Counted from the first letter of the stretch, positions 26,657-36,549 are shown. The stretch: 64,000 nucleotides of DNA from Marinospirillum sp031581385 (GCF_044810985.1 NZ_CP085242.1:1178001-1242000), one strand, 5' to 3'. Notes: a model not told the origin generated them from the sequence alone. A program made the numbers and translations.

Positions 26657-27919
26657 TCAGGAGGCTACCCGCCTGATCTTGGCACCCAGCAGCATCAACT
26701 TTTCTTCAATGCATTCATAGCCGCGGTCAATATGATAAATACGGTCAACCAGGGTTTCACCCTCAGCAACCAGGGCGGCAATCACCAGACTGGCTGAGGC
26801 ACGAAGGTCCGTGGCCATGACAGGTGCTCCAGTCAGTTTTTCGACACCCTTGATAATGGCTGTATTGCCTTCGACCTGGATATCCGCACCCATGCGATGC
26901 ATTTCCTGCACATGCATAAAACGGTTTTCAAAGATGGTTTCTATGACCGTGCCGGTGCCTTCCGCCACGGCATTCATGGCCATGAACTGCGCCTGCATAT
27001 CCGTGGGAAAGCCGGGATAGGGCGAAGTCTTGATGCTGACAGCACGCGGACGGCGACCTTCCATGTCCAGTTCAATCCAGTCGGGGCCGGAAGTGATTGT
27101 GCCGCCTGCCTCTTTTAACTTGGCCAGCACAGCATCCAGAATGTCCGGACGCATGCGTTTGACCCGAACCCGGCCACTGGTCGCAGCACCAGCAACCAGA
27201 AAGCTACCCGCTTCTATACGATCCGGAATCACGTCATAGTGACAACCCTGCAGTTTTTCAACACCTTCAATGATGATGGTGTCTGTTCCCTGGCCGGTGA
27301 TTCTGGCACCCATGGCATTCAGGAATTCAGCCAGATCCACCACTTCCGGTTCACGCGCAGCATTTTCCAGAACGGTTTGCCCTTCGGCCAGGGTCGCGGC
27401 CATCATCAGGTTCTCGGTACCGGTTACTGTAACGGTATCAAAAACAATGCGCGCACCCTGCAAACGCCCCTGGATCTCGCCACGGATATAACCTTCTTCC
27501 ACCCGAATGTCGGCACCCATCTGGCGCAAGCCATTGATATGCAGATTGACCGGACGACTGCCAATGGCACAACCACCGGGCAGGGAAACATCGGCCTTGC
27601 CATAGCAAGCCATCAGCGGCCCCAGCACGAGAATGGAGGCCCGCATGGTTTTGACCAGATCATAAGGGGCGACACAGTTTTTCAGGTGGCTGGCATCCAG
27701 CTCCAGCGACATCTTCTCATCAATCACTGCCCGAACACCCATACCACCCAGCAGCTCAATCATGGTGGTGATGTCGTGCAAATGCGGCAGATTACCTATG
27801 GAGACCGGCCCCTTGACCAGCAAACTGGCCGAAAGTATCGGCAGTGCCGAGTTTTTGGCACCGGAAATCCATACTTCGCCATCCAGGGGTGGTCCCCCTT
27901 GAATGATTAGTTTATCCAT
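26657..27919 (-). CDS. murA: UDP-N-acetylglucosamine 1-carboxyvinyltransferase MurA
   Basis: MurA commits UDP-GlcNAc to peptidoglycan synthesis by adding enolpyruvate. The 420-aa sequence has the KNSALPI N-terminus, and the catalytic Cys is present in PGGCAIGSRPV (Cys117), predicting sensitivity to fosfomycin-type inhibition. It follows ibaG as in E. coli. Confidence 0.97.
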   Translation of the reverse strand: MDKLIIQGGPPLDGEVWISGAKNSALPILSASLLVKGPVSIGNLPHLHDITTMIELLGGMGVRAVIDEKMSLELDASHLKNCVAPYDLVKTMRASILVLGPLMACYGKADVSLPGGCAIGSRPVNLHINGLRQMGADIRVEEGYIRGEIQGRLQGARIVFDTVTVTGTENLMMAATLAEGQTVLENAAREPEVVDLAEFLNAMGARITGQGTDTIIIEGVEKLQGCHYDVIPDRIEAGSFLVAGAATSGRVRVKRMRPDILDAVLAKLKEAGGTITSGPDWIELDMEGRRPRAVSIKTSPYPGFPTDMQAQFMAMNAVAEGTGTVIETIFENRFMHVQEMHRMGADIQVEGNTAIIKGVEKLTGAPVMATDLRASASLVIAALVAEGETLVDRIYHIDRGYECIEEKLMLLGAKIRRVAS

Positions 27920-27931
27920 CTTTGCTTGCCC

Positions 27932-28192
27932 TTATCCGACCTGAAGGTCTTTAACCTTGGCCCATTCTTCTGGAGTGTAGGTTTTCAGGGCAACAGCATG
28001 CACCTGGTTACTGGCAATTTCTTCACTCAACTGGCTCATCACCAATTGTTGCTTTTTAACGGGCATTTTAAGTTCAGCAAAGGCCTCACTAATGGCAATC
28101 ACCTGAAAATGCTGGCCGTCATCACCTTGAACAATAAACTCACACTGGGGTAAGCGGCTTTCTAAAAGCTCTTTCAGCTCATGTGCTTGCAT
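27932..28192 (-). CDS. ibaG: BolA family protein IbaG (YrbA)
   Basis: This 86-aa BolA-like protein has the QVHAVALKTYTPEEWAK C-terminal segment, with the conserved His of the family. BolA proteins partner monothiol glutaredoxins in iron-sulfur handling; E. coli IbaG is linked to acid stress. It is placed between the mla genes and murA, exactly as in E. coli. Confidence 0.93.
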   Translation of the reverse strand: MQAHELKELLESRLPQCEFIVQGDDGQHFQVIAISEAFAELKMPVKKQQLVMSQLSEEIASNQVHAVALKTYTPEEWAKVKDLQVG

Positions 28193-28298
28193 GGACTTTC
28201 CTCATGGATGAACACCCTGTAACGGATGCTGTATAGAAAATTTTGGTTGGCATGATAACCGAAATGAGGTATCCAGGGACACCATCAATTCCGGGCGA

Positions 28299-28595
28299 TC
28301 AGCCCTGATCCAGAGGCAACAGGCGCTCCAGATCACTCAGGGCAAGCAGGCGCTGCAGTCCCTGGCTTGCCCTGGTCAGTTGCAAATCGGCACCGACCGC
28401 CCTGGCCTGACGGCACCAGGCCAGCAACACCAACAACAAAGGGGCACCGCCTGTGGCTGCTTTCAGGTCCAAGGTATAACTTTGCTGAGCTAGTGGCTCA
28501 AAGGCCGCAGCCAGTTCCGGAGCATCGGCAAAATCCACGCGACCGTGCAGCTCCCAGGCTGTTGCTGATTGAACGATCAATTCAGGCTTCTTCAT
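28299..28595 (-). CDS. mlaB: STAS-domain protein MlaB
   Basis: This small cytoplasmic STAS-domain subunit (about 98 aa) stabilises the MlaFEDB ABC transporter. The helix and loop TLDLKAATGGAPLLLVLLAW corresponds to the STAS core. I chose ATG at 28595, overlapping mlaC by 14 bp; upstream in-frame starts lie deeper inside mlaC. Assignment relies on the domain and its place at the end of the mla operon. Confidence 0.86.
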   Translation of the reverse strand: MKKPELIVQSATAWELHGRVDFADAPELAAAFEPLAQQSYTLDLKAATGGAPLLLVLLAWCRQARAVGADLQLTRASQGLQRLLALSDLERLLPLDQG

Positions 28596-29214
28596 CAATT
28601 TCATCCAGGGCGTCATCCGGTGACCAGTTTTCAATCACCCGGTCAAAGTCCCTGCTGTTTTCACGCATGGCGCGATCAAACTGGCTGTTAAAGGTCAGAC
28701 CCAGGTTAACACCATTGATGATCAGGTTGATGATTTGCCACTCATCCTCTTTCTTGCGCAGGGTAAACACTAGGGGATAACGCTCACCATCATCGGCAAC
28801 CACTTCCAGTTCCACGGTATCCTGGTCTTCATGACGGTTAGCGGTCTCCCGGTACTGTAGATCAAATTCCTGATAATCAAAATTGATCAGCCCCTTGCCG
28901 AAGGTTTCCACCAGAGTGGTTTGAAAGGCTTCGGCAAAACGGCTTCGCTGCTCCGGACTGGCCGCGCGAAAATAACGTCCACCCATGACCCTTGCACTGA
29001 TGTAGCGAAAATCCACGTAAGGCTCCAGAGCATCCGACAAGGCCTGGTAGAGAAGATCCGGCTGTTGTTGATAGGAATCCCTGTGCTTTTCAAAAACACC
29101 GGTTACTTTTTCAATACCTGTTTCAACAACCCTGTAGGCTGCCGAGGTTTCCGCCAGGGCCATTCCAGGCAGTAAAACCAGCGCCAGCAGCAGACCCATT
29201 ACATACCTGTACAT
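28582..29214 (-). CDS. mlaC: Periplasmic phospholipid-binding protein MlaC
   Basis: MlaC shuttles phospholipid between MlaA at the outer membrane and MlaD. The 210-aa protein has a Sec signal peptide ending at MALAET and the Tol-Ttg2 fold with YVDFRYISARVMGGRYFRAAS and EWQIINLIINGVNLGLTFNSQF segments. It starts 2 bp after mlaD. Confidence 0.95.
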   Translation of the reverse strand: MYRYVMGLLLALVLLPGMALAETSAAYRVVETGIEKVTGVFEKHRDSYQQQPDLLYQALSDALEPYVDFRYISARVMGGRYFRAASPEQRSRFAEAFQTTLVETFGKGLINFDYQEFDLQYRETANRHEDQDTVELEVVADDGERYPLVFTLRKKEDEWQIINLIINGVNLGLTFNSQFDRAMRENSRDFDRVIENWSPDDALDEIDEEA

Positions 29215-29216
29215 AA

Positions 29217-29681
29217 CTAATCCCCTGATGAATTGCTGATGAATTGATTGATCAGTTGCTCCAGAATCAGGGCCGACTGGGTGTCTTTCAGGGTGTCGCC
29301 CTCTCCCAGCGTCGAATCCTCTATTCCCGGTGTCAGGCTGATGTAGTTGTCACCCAGCAGGCCTGCGGTCTGAATGGCAGCCGCCGTGTCACTGCTCAGC
29401 TTACCCTCCAGGCTGGTATTCAGCTCCAAGACCACCCGGGCTTCAAACCATTCTTCATCCAGCTCTATGGAAGCCACCCGGCCCACGGTCACCCCGGCCA
29501 GAGTGACCTTGGAGCGGGTCTTGAGGCCACCGATATCACCAAAATAGGCATCCACCTTAAAGCTCTCCCGGTTGGATTCCCAGGCCAGACCGCTCACCTT
29601 GAAAGCCATGAACACCAGTGCCAGCACCCCCAGCAGCATAAAGCCACCCACGGCCACTTCCACCCAGCGCTGATTACGCAT
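29217..29681 (-). CDS. mlaD: Lipid-asymmetry transporter MCE protein MlaD
   Basis: This 154-aa protein has one N-terminal membrane helix (about 9-28) and a single MCE domain (FGDIGGLKTRSKVTLAGVTVGRV), plus the AGLLGDNYISLTPG segment. It forms a hexameric ring on the inner membrane. It lies between mlaE and mlaC. Confidence 0.96.
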   Translation of the reverse strand: MRNQRWVEVAVGGFMLLGVLALVFMAFKVSGLAWESNRESFKVDAYFGDIGGLKTRSKVTLAGVTVGRVASIELDEEWFEARVVLELNTSLEGKLSSDTAAAIQTAGLLGDNYISLTPGIEDSTLGEGDTLKDTQSALILEQLINQFISNSSGD

Positions 29682-29697
29682 TAGACGACTCCACTTG

Positions 29698-30480
29698 TTA
29701 AATATTGCTGAACATCAGGGCAGTCAGGATAAAATCCAGACCCAGCACCACCAGCGATGAATAGACAACCGTCTTGGTTGTTGCACGACTGATCCCTTCG
29801 GAAGTCGGCACCAGGTCATAACCCTGAAACACAGCAATCCAGGTCACCACAAAGGCAAACACCAGACTTTTAATGACCCCATTGAGGATATCACCCCGAA
29901 AATCCACGGCAGCCTGCATGTTACTCCAGAAGGCACCGCCATCCACGCCCAGCCAGTCAACACCTACCATCCAGCCACCACTGATCCCCACCATGGCAAA
30001 CACCAGAGACAGCAGCGGCAGTGCAAAGAAACCCGCCAACAATCGGGGCGCAACGATGCGTTTCAAGGGATCAACACCAATCATTTCCATACTGGACAGC
30101 TGTTCAGTTGCCTTCATCAAGCCTATTTCAGCGGTCAGGGCGGAACCGGCCCGGCCTGCAAACAGCAAGGCAGCCACCACCGGCGCCAGCTCACGGGTCA
30201 GACTTAAAGCAACCATCTGCCCCAGCGCCTGTTCAGCGCCAAAGTCCACCAGGATCGTGTAGCCCTGCAAGGCCAGAACCATACCGATAAACAAGCCGGA
30301 GACCAGAATGATAATCAGCGACAGCACCCCGATCGAATAAACCTGATCCACCCAGAGACGCAAGGCTTTCCAGGATTGCGGCCAACCCCAGAGTGACTGC
30401 AGAAGAAAAACGCCAGAGCGCCCCAGGGCAGCGACACCCAGCAGGGTTTTACGGCCCACAACAGCCAGCCCGTCAAGCAT
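29698..30480 (-). CDS. mlaE: ABC transporter permease MlaE
   Basis: This permease of the Mla phospholipid transporter has about six hydrophobic segments and the DUF140 motif (QALGQMVALSLTRELAPVVAALLFAGRAGSA). I chose ATG at 30480, giving 260 aa, the same as E. coli MlaE, and an 8-bp overlap with mlaF. A 53-residue N-terminal extension is readable but lies inside mlaF and is not family-like. Confidence 0.94.
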   Translation of the reverse strand: MLDGLAVVGRKTLLGVAALGRSGVFLLQSLWGWPQSWKALRLWVDQVYSIGVLSLIIILVSGLFIGMVLALQGYTILVDFGAEQALGQMVALSLTRELAPVVAALLFAGRAGSALTAEIGLMKATEQLSSMEMIGVDPLKRIVAPRLLAGFFALPLLSLVFAMVGISGGWMVGVDWLGVDGGAFWSNMQAAVDFRGDILNGVIKSLVFAFVVTWIAVFQGYDLVPTSEGISRATTKTVVYSSLVVLGLDFILTALMFSNI

Positions 30481-31300
30481 CTTGGCCTCCGGCAGGGGAC
30501 AGAGATTCCCCAAAAAGGTCTTCCAGGTAATCCGGTGCCGGGTAATGGAAAGGCACAGGGCCGTCCGGCAGACCCGCCACAAACTGGCGCACCTCGGCCT
30601 GTTCGGTTGCTTCCAGCTCCTCAGGCGTGCCTTCGGCAATCACTTTGCCACCAGAAAGAATGTAAGCATAATCGGCAATCGACAGGGTTTCGGTTATGTC
30701 GTGGGAAACGATCACGGAAGTCAGTCCCAGCGCCTGATTCAAACGCTGGATCAACTGCACCAGCACCGCCATGGAAATCGGATCCTGGCCGACGAAGGGT
30801 TCATCGTACATCAGCAATTCAGGGTCCAGGGCAATGGCACGGGCCAGGGCCACCCGTCGTGTCATGCCCCCGGACAGCTCAGCAGGCATCAGGTTCCGCG
30901 CACCCCGCAACCCCACCGCTTCCAGCTTGATCAGAACCAGATCGCGCAGCATCGACTCCGGCAAGTCAGTATGCACCCGCAGCGGAAAGGCCACATTTTC
31001 ATAAACACTCATATCCGTGAACAGGGCACCCGACTGAAACAGCATGCCCATACGCTTGCGCAACTGAAACAAAGCCTTGCGTTCCAGGCCTACCACTTCC
31101 TGCCCAAAGACCTGAACAAGGCCCGAATCGGGCTGCAACTGACCACCCAGCAAACGCAGCAGGGTGGTTTTACCGGTGCCGCTGGGACCCAGAACAGCGG
31201 TAATCTTGCCCCGGCGCAGACGCAGGTTGACGCCGGAAAAAATCACCGTGTCGCCATGGGAAAAATGCAGATCTTCAACCAGCGCCAGATCATCGGACAT
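30473..31300 (-). CDS. mlaF: ABC transporter ATP-binding protein MlaF
   Basis: MlaF is the ATPase of the Mla lipid transporter. The 275-aa protein has Walker A GPSGTGKTT (38-46), signature LSGGMTRRV and Walker B LLMYDEPFVG. It is first in mlaFEDCB. A candidate promoter (TTGTGT-17 bp-TAGATT) lies in the 121-bp region it shares with the divergent kdsD. Confidence 0.95.
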   Translation of the reverse strand: MSDDLALVEDLHFSHGDTVIFSGVNLRLRRGKITAVLGPSGTGKTTLLRLLGGQLQPDSGLVQVFGQEVVGLERKALFQLRKRMGMLFQSGALFTDMSVYENVAFPLRVHTDLPESMLRDLVLIKLEAVGLRGARNLMPAELSGGMTRRVALARAIALDPELLMYDEPFVGQDPISMAVLVQLIQRLNQALGLTSVIVSHDITETLSIADYAYILSGGKVIAEGTPEELEATEQAEVRQFVAGLPDGPVPFHYPAPDYLEDLFGESLSPAGGQDA

Positions 31301-31421
31301 AGGTTTACCAACTACGAAGTGGTGACAAAAGAGGGTATAATCTAAAGATTACCTGGCGCTAACACAAGTCCGCCTTTAATCTGCTTACTTCAACTCATTT
31401 GCGGAGTTTTCAAGCCATCTT

Positions 31422-32393
31422 ATGACTGCTACTGATTTTCTGGCCAGTGCCCGGCGCACCCTGCAACTGGAAATTGCAGCTTTGGAAGAGGTCACCCAGC
31501 ACCTGGATGCCGACTTCAGCCAGGCCTGTGATCTTATTTTACACTGTTCAGGCCGCGTGGTGGTTACCGGCATGGGCAAGTCCGGGCATATCGCCAACAA
31601 GATTGCAGCCACTCTGGCCAGTACCGGCACCCCGGCTTTTTTCATGCATCCCGGTGAAGCCAGCCATGGTGACCTGGGCATGGTCACCCGCAGTGATCTG
31701 GTGGTTGCTCTTTCCAATTCCGGTGAAACCCAGGAAGTCACCTCCCTGCTGCCCCAGCTTAAACGCCTGGGCATTCCCGTGGTCAGCATCACCGGGGCAC
31801 CGGCTTCCACGCTGGCCCGGGAAGCCAGTGTGCACCTGAATGCCAGCATCAGCCGTGAAGCCTGTCCACTGAACCTGGCCCCCACCTCCAGCACCACGGC
31901 AGCCCTGGTACTGGGCGATGCCCTGGCCATCGCTCTACTGGAAGCCCGTGGCTTTGGTCCTGATGATTTTGCTCGCTCGCACCCCGGCGGTAGCCTGGGT
32001 CGCCGCTTGTTGCTGAGAGTGGCCGATGTCATGCACAAGGAAGCCGCCATTCCCCAGGTCAAATCCTCCGCCAGCCTCAGGGAAGCCCTGCTGGAAATGA
32101 CCCGTAAGGGGCTGGGGTTCACCTGTATTTTGGATGAACAGGGGCAGCTGCTGGGCGTTTACACCGATGGTGACTTGCGCCGCACTCTGGATCAGCAGGC
32201 CAATCTGCATGATCTGCAGGTGGCAGAGCTGATGACCCGGGGTGGTAAAAGCATTCATCCTGAAGCTCTGGCTGCCGAAGCCGTCCACCTGATGGAAAAA
32301 AATGAAATCACCGCCCTGCCTGTCACCAATGACCGGGGACAGGTGGTTGGCGCCCTCAATATGCATGACCTGCTCAAAGCCGGTGTCATTTAA
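31422..32393 (+). CDS. kdsD: D-arabinose 5-phosphate isomerase KdsD
   Basis: KdsD converts ribulose 5-phosphate to arabinose 5-phosphate, the first step to KDO in LPS. The 323-aa protein has a SIS domain (GMGKSGHIANKIAATLASTG, about 48-67) and two C-terminal CBS domains. It begins the kdsD-kdsC-lptC-lptA-lptB run. A TATAAT lies about 80 bp upstream, without a clear -35. Confidence 0.95.
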   Translation: MTATDFLASARRTLQLEIAALEEVTQHLDADFSQACDLILHCSGRVVVTGMGKSGHIANKIAATLASTGTPAFFMHPGEASHGDLGMVTRSDLVVALSNSGETQEVTSLLPQLKRLGIPVVSITGAPASTLAREASVHLNASISREACPLNLAPTSSTTAALVLGDALAIALLEARGFGPDDFARSHPGGSLGRRLLLRVADVMHKEAAIPQVKSSASLREALLEMTRKGLGFTCILDEQGQLLGVYTDGDLRRTLDQQANLHDLQVAELMTRGGKSIHPEALAAEAVHLMEKNEITALPVTNDRGQVVGALNMHDLLKAGVI

Positions 32394-32407
32394 CCCTGCG
32401 AGAATTT

Positions 32408-32956
32408 ATGGATCTGTCCAAAAACCTGCTCGACAAACTGCGCCCTCTGCGCCTTCTGGCACTGGATGTGGATGGCGTCCTGACCGATGGCAGCCTCTAC
32501 TTCCATGCCGATGGCAGTGAAACCAAAAGCTTCAACACCCAGGACGGCCAGGGCATCAAGCTGCTCCAGGCCAGTGGTGTTGAGGTCGCCATCATTACCG
32601 GCAGAGATTCGAGTATTGTCAGTCAAAGAGCCGCAGCCCTGAAGATCAACTGGGTTATGCAGGGGCGTGAAGACAAGCTGGTGGCTCTGACCGAGCTGGC
32701 CGAGCAGCTGAATTTCGGTTGGGAGCAGATTGGCTACTGTGGTGACGACCTGCCCGACCTGGCCGCAATCCGCAAAGCAGGTTTTGGTGCGACGGTTGCC
32801 AATGCTCCTGAATACATCCGCCAGCAGGGTGATTACATTACTCAGCGCTCTGGTGGCCAGGGCGCAGTCCGCGAACTCACCGACCTGATCATGCAAGCCC
32901 AGGGCAACTGGCAGGAATGCCTGAATCACTATCTGTTCAACCAGAATGTACTCTAA
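32408..32956 (+). CDS. kdsC: KDO 8-phosphate phosphatase KdsC
   Basis: KdsC is a HAD-superfamily phosphatase (182 aa) that releases KDO from KDO 8-phosphate. It has the motif DVDGVLTDG at the N-terminus, TGRDSSIV as motif II and GDDLPDL as motif III. It has no cap domain, typical for KdsC. Its 3' end overlaps lptC by 11 bp. Confidence 0.96.
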   Translation: MDLSKNLLDKLRPLRLLALDVDGVLTDGSLYFHADGSETKSFNTQDGQGIKLLQASGVEVAIITGRDSSIVSQRAAALKINWVMQGREDKLVALTELAEQLNFGWEQIGYCGDDLPDLAAIRKAGFGATVANAPEYIRQQGDYITQRSGGQGAVRELTDLIMQAQGNWQECLNHYLFNQNVL

Positions 32957-33593
32957 AAGCATGCAGTGGCTTAAAGCAGCAATACAAGGCTTTATCCGGC
33001 AACCCGGCAACCGCAAGTTGTTCAGTCTGCTGGCACTGGTGCTTGTCGGGGGCTGGCTGGTCTGGCTTCAGGATCTGTCCCAACCAGCACCGCACACGGC
33101 CCTGCCCCAGAAGCATGGCGAGCCGGATTACTATCTGGAACAGGCCGAGCTGAAACGTTTCAACAGTGAAGGGCGGCATTTCCAGACCCTGGAAGGTGAA
33201 GTGATCACTCACTACCCGGAAAGTGATTTGACTCACCTTACCCAACCCCATGTACGCCACTGGACCCCAAGCCAACAGCTCTGGGTGATTCAGGCCCATG
33301 ACGGGGAGATACGCGGTGAAGAGGAGATATTCCTGGAAAACGAGGTTCGCCTGACTCCCATCAATCCGAATTCCGACTATACCCCGGAATTTCTAACCCG
33401 GCGTTTATGGTTGGACATCCAGCAGGAAACGGCACAAACCTCGGACCCAGTCACCTTCCAAAGCCCGGCGGGCCTGACTCAGGGTAATGGCCTTTTTGCC
33501 ACCCTGGATCAGGGTCAGGTCACTCTTTTGCAAGATGTGCAAAGCCACTATCTTACCCAGCTTCCCGACAGCGAAAACCAGGACACAGAATGA
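32946..33593 (+). CDS. lptC: LPS export protein LptC
   Basis: LptC is a bitopic inner-membrane protein that passes LPS from LptBFG to LptA. The 215-aa sequence has one N-terminal membrane helix (LFSLLALVLVGGWLVWL) and a periplasmic beta-jellyroll with TLEGEVITHYPESDLTHLTQPHVR. It overlaps kdsC and lptA (4 bp). Confidence 0.92.
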   Translation: MYSKSMQWLKAAIQGFIRQPGNRKLFSLLALVLVGGWLVWLQDLSQPAPHTALPQKHGEPDYYLEQAELKRFNSEGRHFQTLEGEVITHYPESDLTHLTQPHVRHWTPSQQLWVIQAHDGEIRGEEEIFLENEVRLTPINPNSDYTPEFLTRRLWLDIQQETAQTSDPVTFQSPAGLTQGNGLFATLDQGQVTLLQDVQSHYLTQLPDSENQDTE

Positions 33594-34114
33594 CACCGAT
33601 TGCACTGCTCCTTCGTAACGCCCTCCCTCTGCTGGCCCTGTTATTCCTGAGCAACAGCCTGCAGGCTTTGCCCGAAGACAGAGACAAGCCCGTACAGGTT
33701 TCAGCTCAACGCATGGAATGGCACAATGAGCGCCAGGTGGGTGTTTATCAGGGTGACGTTGAAGCCTCACAGGGTGAACTGCGTCTGGAAGCAACAACCC
33801 TGACCCTCTATCGTGCGCCCCAGGGCCAGCTCGACCGACTGTTGGCGGAAGGCTCCGAAGACTTGGCCTATATGCGTGATCGCCCTGACCTGGAACAACC
33901 CCAGGTGGAAGCCTGGGCCGAAAGCATCGACTACCACCCTGCCGAAGAAAAAGTCATTCTGACCGGACAAGCCCACCTTCGTCAGGGAGAAGACAACTTC
34001 CGCGGTCATCGCCTGACCTATCACCTGACCACCCAGGATCTGGTTGCCGAACAGGCCGAATCCGAAGACTCAAAAATTGAAGTCATCCTTACGCCCAAAC
34101 GCAACGGGGACTGA
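33590..34114 (+). CDS. lptA: LPS transport periplasmic protein LptA
   Basis: LptA forms the periplasmic bridge for LPS. The 174-aa protein has a Sec signal peptide ending at LQALPED and a jellyroll core (VYQGDVEASQGELRLEATTLTLY). It is encoded between lptC (4-bp overlap) and lptB (2-bp gap), as in E. coli. Confidence 0.95.
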   Translation: MTPIALLLRNALPLLALLFLSNSLQALPEDRDKPVQVSAQRMEWHNERQVGVYQGDVEASQGELRLEATTLTLYRAPQGQLDRLLAEGSEDLAYMRDRPDLEQPQVEAWAESIDYHPAEEKVILTGQAHLRQGEDNFRGHRLTYHLTTQDLVAEQAESEDSKIEVILTPKRNGD

Positions 34115-34116
34115 GC

Positions 34117-34845
34117 ATGAGCAAAACTCTGGTTGCCAGCCAACTGCAGAAAAGCTACAAGGGCCGCAAGGTCGTCAAGGACATCAGCCTGCAAGTCAGT
34201 CAGGGTGAAATCGTCGGTTTACTGGGCCCCAATGGCGCAGGCAAAACCACCTCGTTTTACATGATCGTCGGGCTGGTGAAAGCCGATGCCGGGCGCATCA
34301 CCCTGGATCAGCAGGACATCACCCAACTACCCATGCACGGTCGAGCTCATGCCGGGCTCGGTTATCTGCCCCAGGAAGCCTCGGTGTTCCGCAAACTCAG
34401 TGTGGAAGACAACATTCAGGCCATTCTGGAGCTGCGCAAGGAACTCAGCAAGCAGCGCCGCCAGGAGTTACTGGAACAACTGCTGGACGAGTTTTCAATT
34501 ACCGGTATCCGCAAGAACAAGGGCATGAGCCTTTCCGGTGGCGAGCGACGGCGGGTGGAAATTGCTCGCGCCCTGGCCAATGAACCGGATTTCATTCTTC
34601 TGGATGAACCCTTTGCCGGGGTTGATCCCATTTCCGTGGCGGAAATCATGGGCATTATTCGCCAACTGCAGGCCCGCAATATCGGCGTACTCATTACCGA
34701 CCATAATGTCCGCGAAACTCTGGAGATCTGCGAAAGAGCCTACATAGTCAGCGAAGGTAGCATTATCGCTCAGGGGGATGCCGAAGCCATTCTGGGCAAT
34801 CCGGATGTCAGAAGGGTTTACCTGGGCGAGCAATTTAAGATATAA
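34117..34845 (+). CDS. lptB: LPS export ABC transporter ATPase LptB
   Basis: This 242-aa ATPase powers LPS extraction with LptFG. Walker A GPNGAGKTT is at 37-45, the signature LSGGERRRVEIARAL follows, and Walker B is FILLDEPFAGVDP. It is the last lpt gene, followed directly by rpoN, as in many gammaproteobacteria. Confidence 0.97.
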   Translation: MSKTLVASQLQKSYKGRKVVKDISLQVSQGEIVGLLGPNGAGKTTSFYMIVGLVKADAGRITLDQQDITQLPMHGRAHAGLGYLPQEASVFRKLSVEDNIQAILELRKELSKQRRQELLEQLLDEFSITGIRKNKGMSLSGGERRRVEIARALANEPDFILLDEPFAGVDPISVAEIMGIIRQLQARNIGVLITDHNVRETLEICERAYIVSEGSIIAQGDAEAILGNPDVRRVYLGEQFKI

Positions 34846-34944
34846 AGTGTTAACAGGTAATGGCACAGTATTTGCTGATTGCATGAATGCTGAATTGCCA
34901 TTTTTCCATATCAGTTGCGAACAGCGGTCATCAAGTGTATGTCA

Positions 34945-36438
34945 ATGAAACCCAGCCTAGGGCTGAACCTCTCCCAGAACCTGGTCATCACGCCCCAGTT
35001 ACAGCAGGCCATTTACCTGTTGCAGCTGTCCACTCTGGATTTGCAACAGGAAATACAACAGGCACTGGAATCCAATCCGCTACTTGAGCTGGAAGAAACG
35101 GATCAGGCCGTTCCAGCCGTTGAACCCGATCCTTTTGACACCTCAACCCGCGAAGCCAACAAGGCAGAAGCCCAGCAGGAAGCCACTGCCACGGAAATGA
35201 ACCAGTGGGAAGAGCAACGCTTGCCGGAAGAGCTGGCCGTGGACACCGCCTGGGAGGATGTCTACAGCCATGATTACTCACCGCCCAGCGGTCATCAGGA
35301 TAACTTCCAGGACAATTACGAAAGAGATACGGCCAGCACCAGTTTGATTGATCACCTGCTCTGGCAACTCAATCTCAGCCTGCATAATGAACGCGACCGT
35401 ATCATCGGGGAAACCCTGATCGACAGCATCAACCCGGAAGGTTATCTGAGCGAAGACCCCCAGGTTATCTGTGACTCCCTGCAAAGCCAGGATGAGGAGT
35501 TCAGTGACCTCACCTGCGAAGAAGTCCTTGCTCTACTGAAACTGATCCAGCGCTTTGATCCCCCCGGCGTGGGTGCCAGGGATCTGCGCGAATGCCTGCT
35601 CCTGCAACTGGAACAACTGCCCGAGGACACCCCTTACCTGCCTCAGGCGCGACGCCTGGTTGACCAGTACCTGGAAATCCTGGCCGGGCGGGATTATCGC
35701 TTTCTGATGCGCCGCCTCAAGCTCAAGCATGAAGATGAACTGCATGAGATCATCACCCTGATTCAACAGCTCAACCCGCGTCCCGGCAGCAGTATAGAAA
35801 GTGAAACCTCCAGTTACGTCATACCCGACCTGCTGGTGACCCGAACCCAGCAAGGCTGGCGGGTTGAACTCAACCCGGAAACCCTGCCTAAACTCAGGGT
35901 ACAGCCCCAGTATGCCGACCTGATACGGCGTGCCGATTCCAGCGACACCAACCAATACCTCAAGGATCATTTTCGTGAGGCCCAGTGGCTGATCAAAAGC
36001 CTGCAAAGCCGCAGTGAAACGCTCCTCAAGGTGGGCAGTAAAATTGTCGAAGTCCAGCAGGACTTTCTGGAGAAAGGCGAAGAGTTCATGAAGCCCATGG
36101 TTCTGGCGGATATTGCCACCGCCATTGAAATGCATGAATCTACCGTCTCCAGGGCCACAACACAAAAATACATTCACACCCCCCGCGGCCTCTTTGAGCT
36201 GAAGTATTTCTTCTCCAGCCACGTATCCACTGCAGAAGGCGGGGAGGCCTCTTCCACAGCCATCCGGGCCATGCTCAAAAAGCTGATCTCCAATGAGCCT
36301 CCCCAAAAACCTCTGTCCGACAGCAAGCTGGCCGACCTCCTGGCTGACTCTGGCATCCAGATTGCCAGACGCACCGTTGCCAAATATCGTGAGGCTTTGG
36401 GTATACCCCCTTCCAGTGAAAGAAAGCGACTGCGCTAA
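34945..36438 (+). CDS. rpoN: RNA polymerase sigma-54 factor RpoN
   Basis: RpoN directs transcription of nitrogen and other alternative regulons that need enhancer-binding activators. The Gln-rich region I (LSQNLVITPQLQQAIYLLQLS) comes first, then an acidic region II, the core-binding domain, and the C-terminal RpoN box ARRTVAKYRE. I chose ATG at 34945 (497 aa) because family members start just before this block; ATG at 34939 is equally close. It is followed by hpf, ptsN, rapZ and ptsO, the usual nitrogen-PTS group. Confidence 0.96.
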   Translation: MKPSLGLNLSQNLVITPQLQQAIYLLQLSTLDLQQEIQQALESNPLLELEETDQAVPAVEPDPFDTSTREANKAEAQQEATATEMNQWEEQRLPEELAVDTAWEDVYSHDYSPPSGHQDNFQDNYERDTASTSLIDHLLWQLNLSLHNERDRIIGETLIDSINPEGYLSEDPQVICDSLQSQDEEFSDLTCEEVLALLKLIQRFDPPGVGARDLRECLLLQLEQLPEDTPYLPQARRLVDQYLEILAGRDYRFLMRRLKLKHEDELHEIITLIQQLNPRPGSSIESETSSYVIPDLLVTRTQQGWRVELNPETLPKLRVQPQYADLIRRADSSDTNQYLKDHFREAQWLIKSLQSRSETLLKVGSKIVEVQQDFLEKGEEFMKPMVLADIATAIEMHESTVSRATTQKYIHTPRGLFELKYFFSSHVSTAEGGEASSTAIRAMLKKLISNEPPQKPLSDSKLADLLADSGIQIARRTVAKYREALGIPPSSERKRLR

Positions 36439-36549
36439 ATGCTTATTTTGTCAAGGCATTTATATGCTTAACGCTTGCCGATCAGGGCTTTGCTTTATGA
36501 TAAAAAGCGTTACAATGAAAGTGTACAATCAAGACAACAGGAGCCCACT

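Noticed and set aside
30481..30639. 53-codon N-terminal extension of mlaE
   Set aside because: It lies inside mlaF in another frame, and removing it gives the standard 260-aa length.
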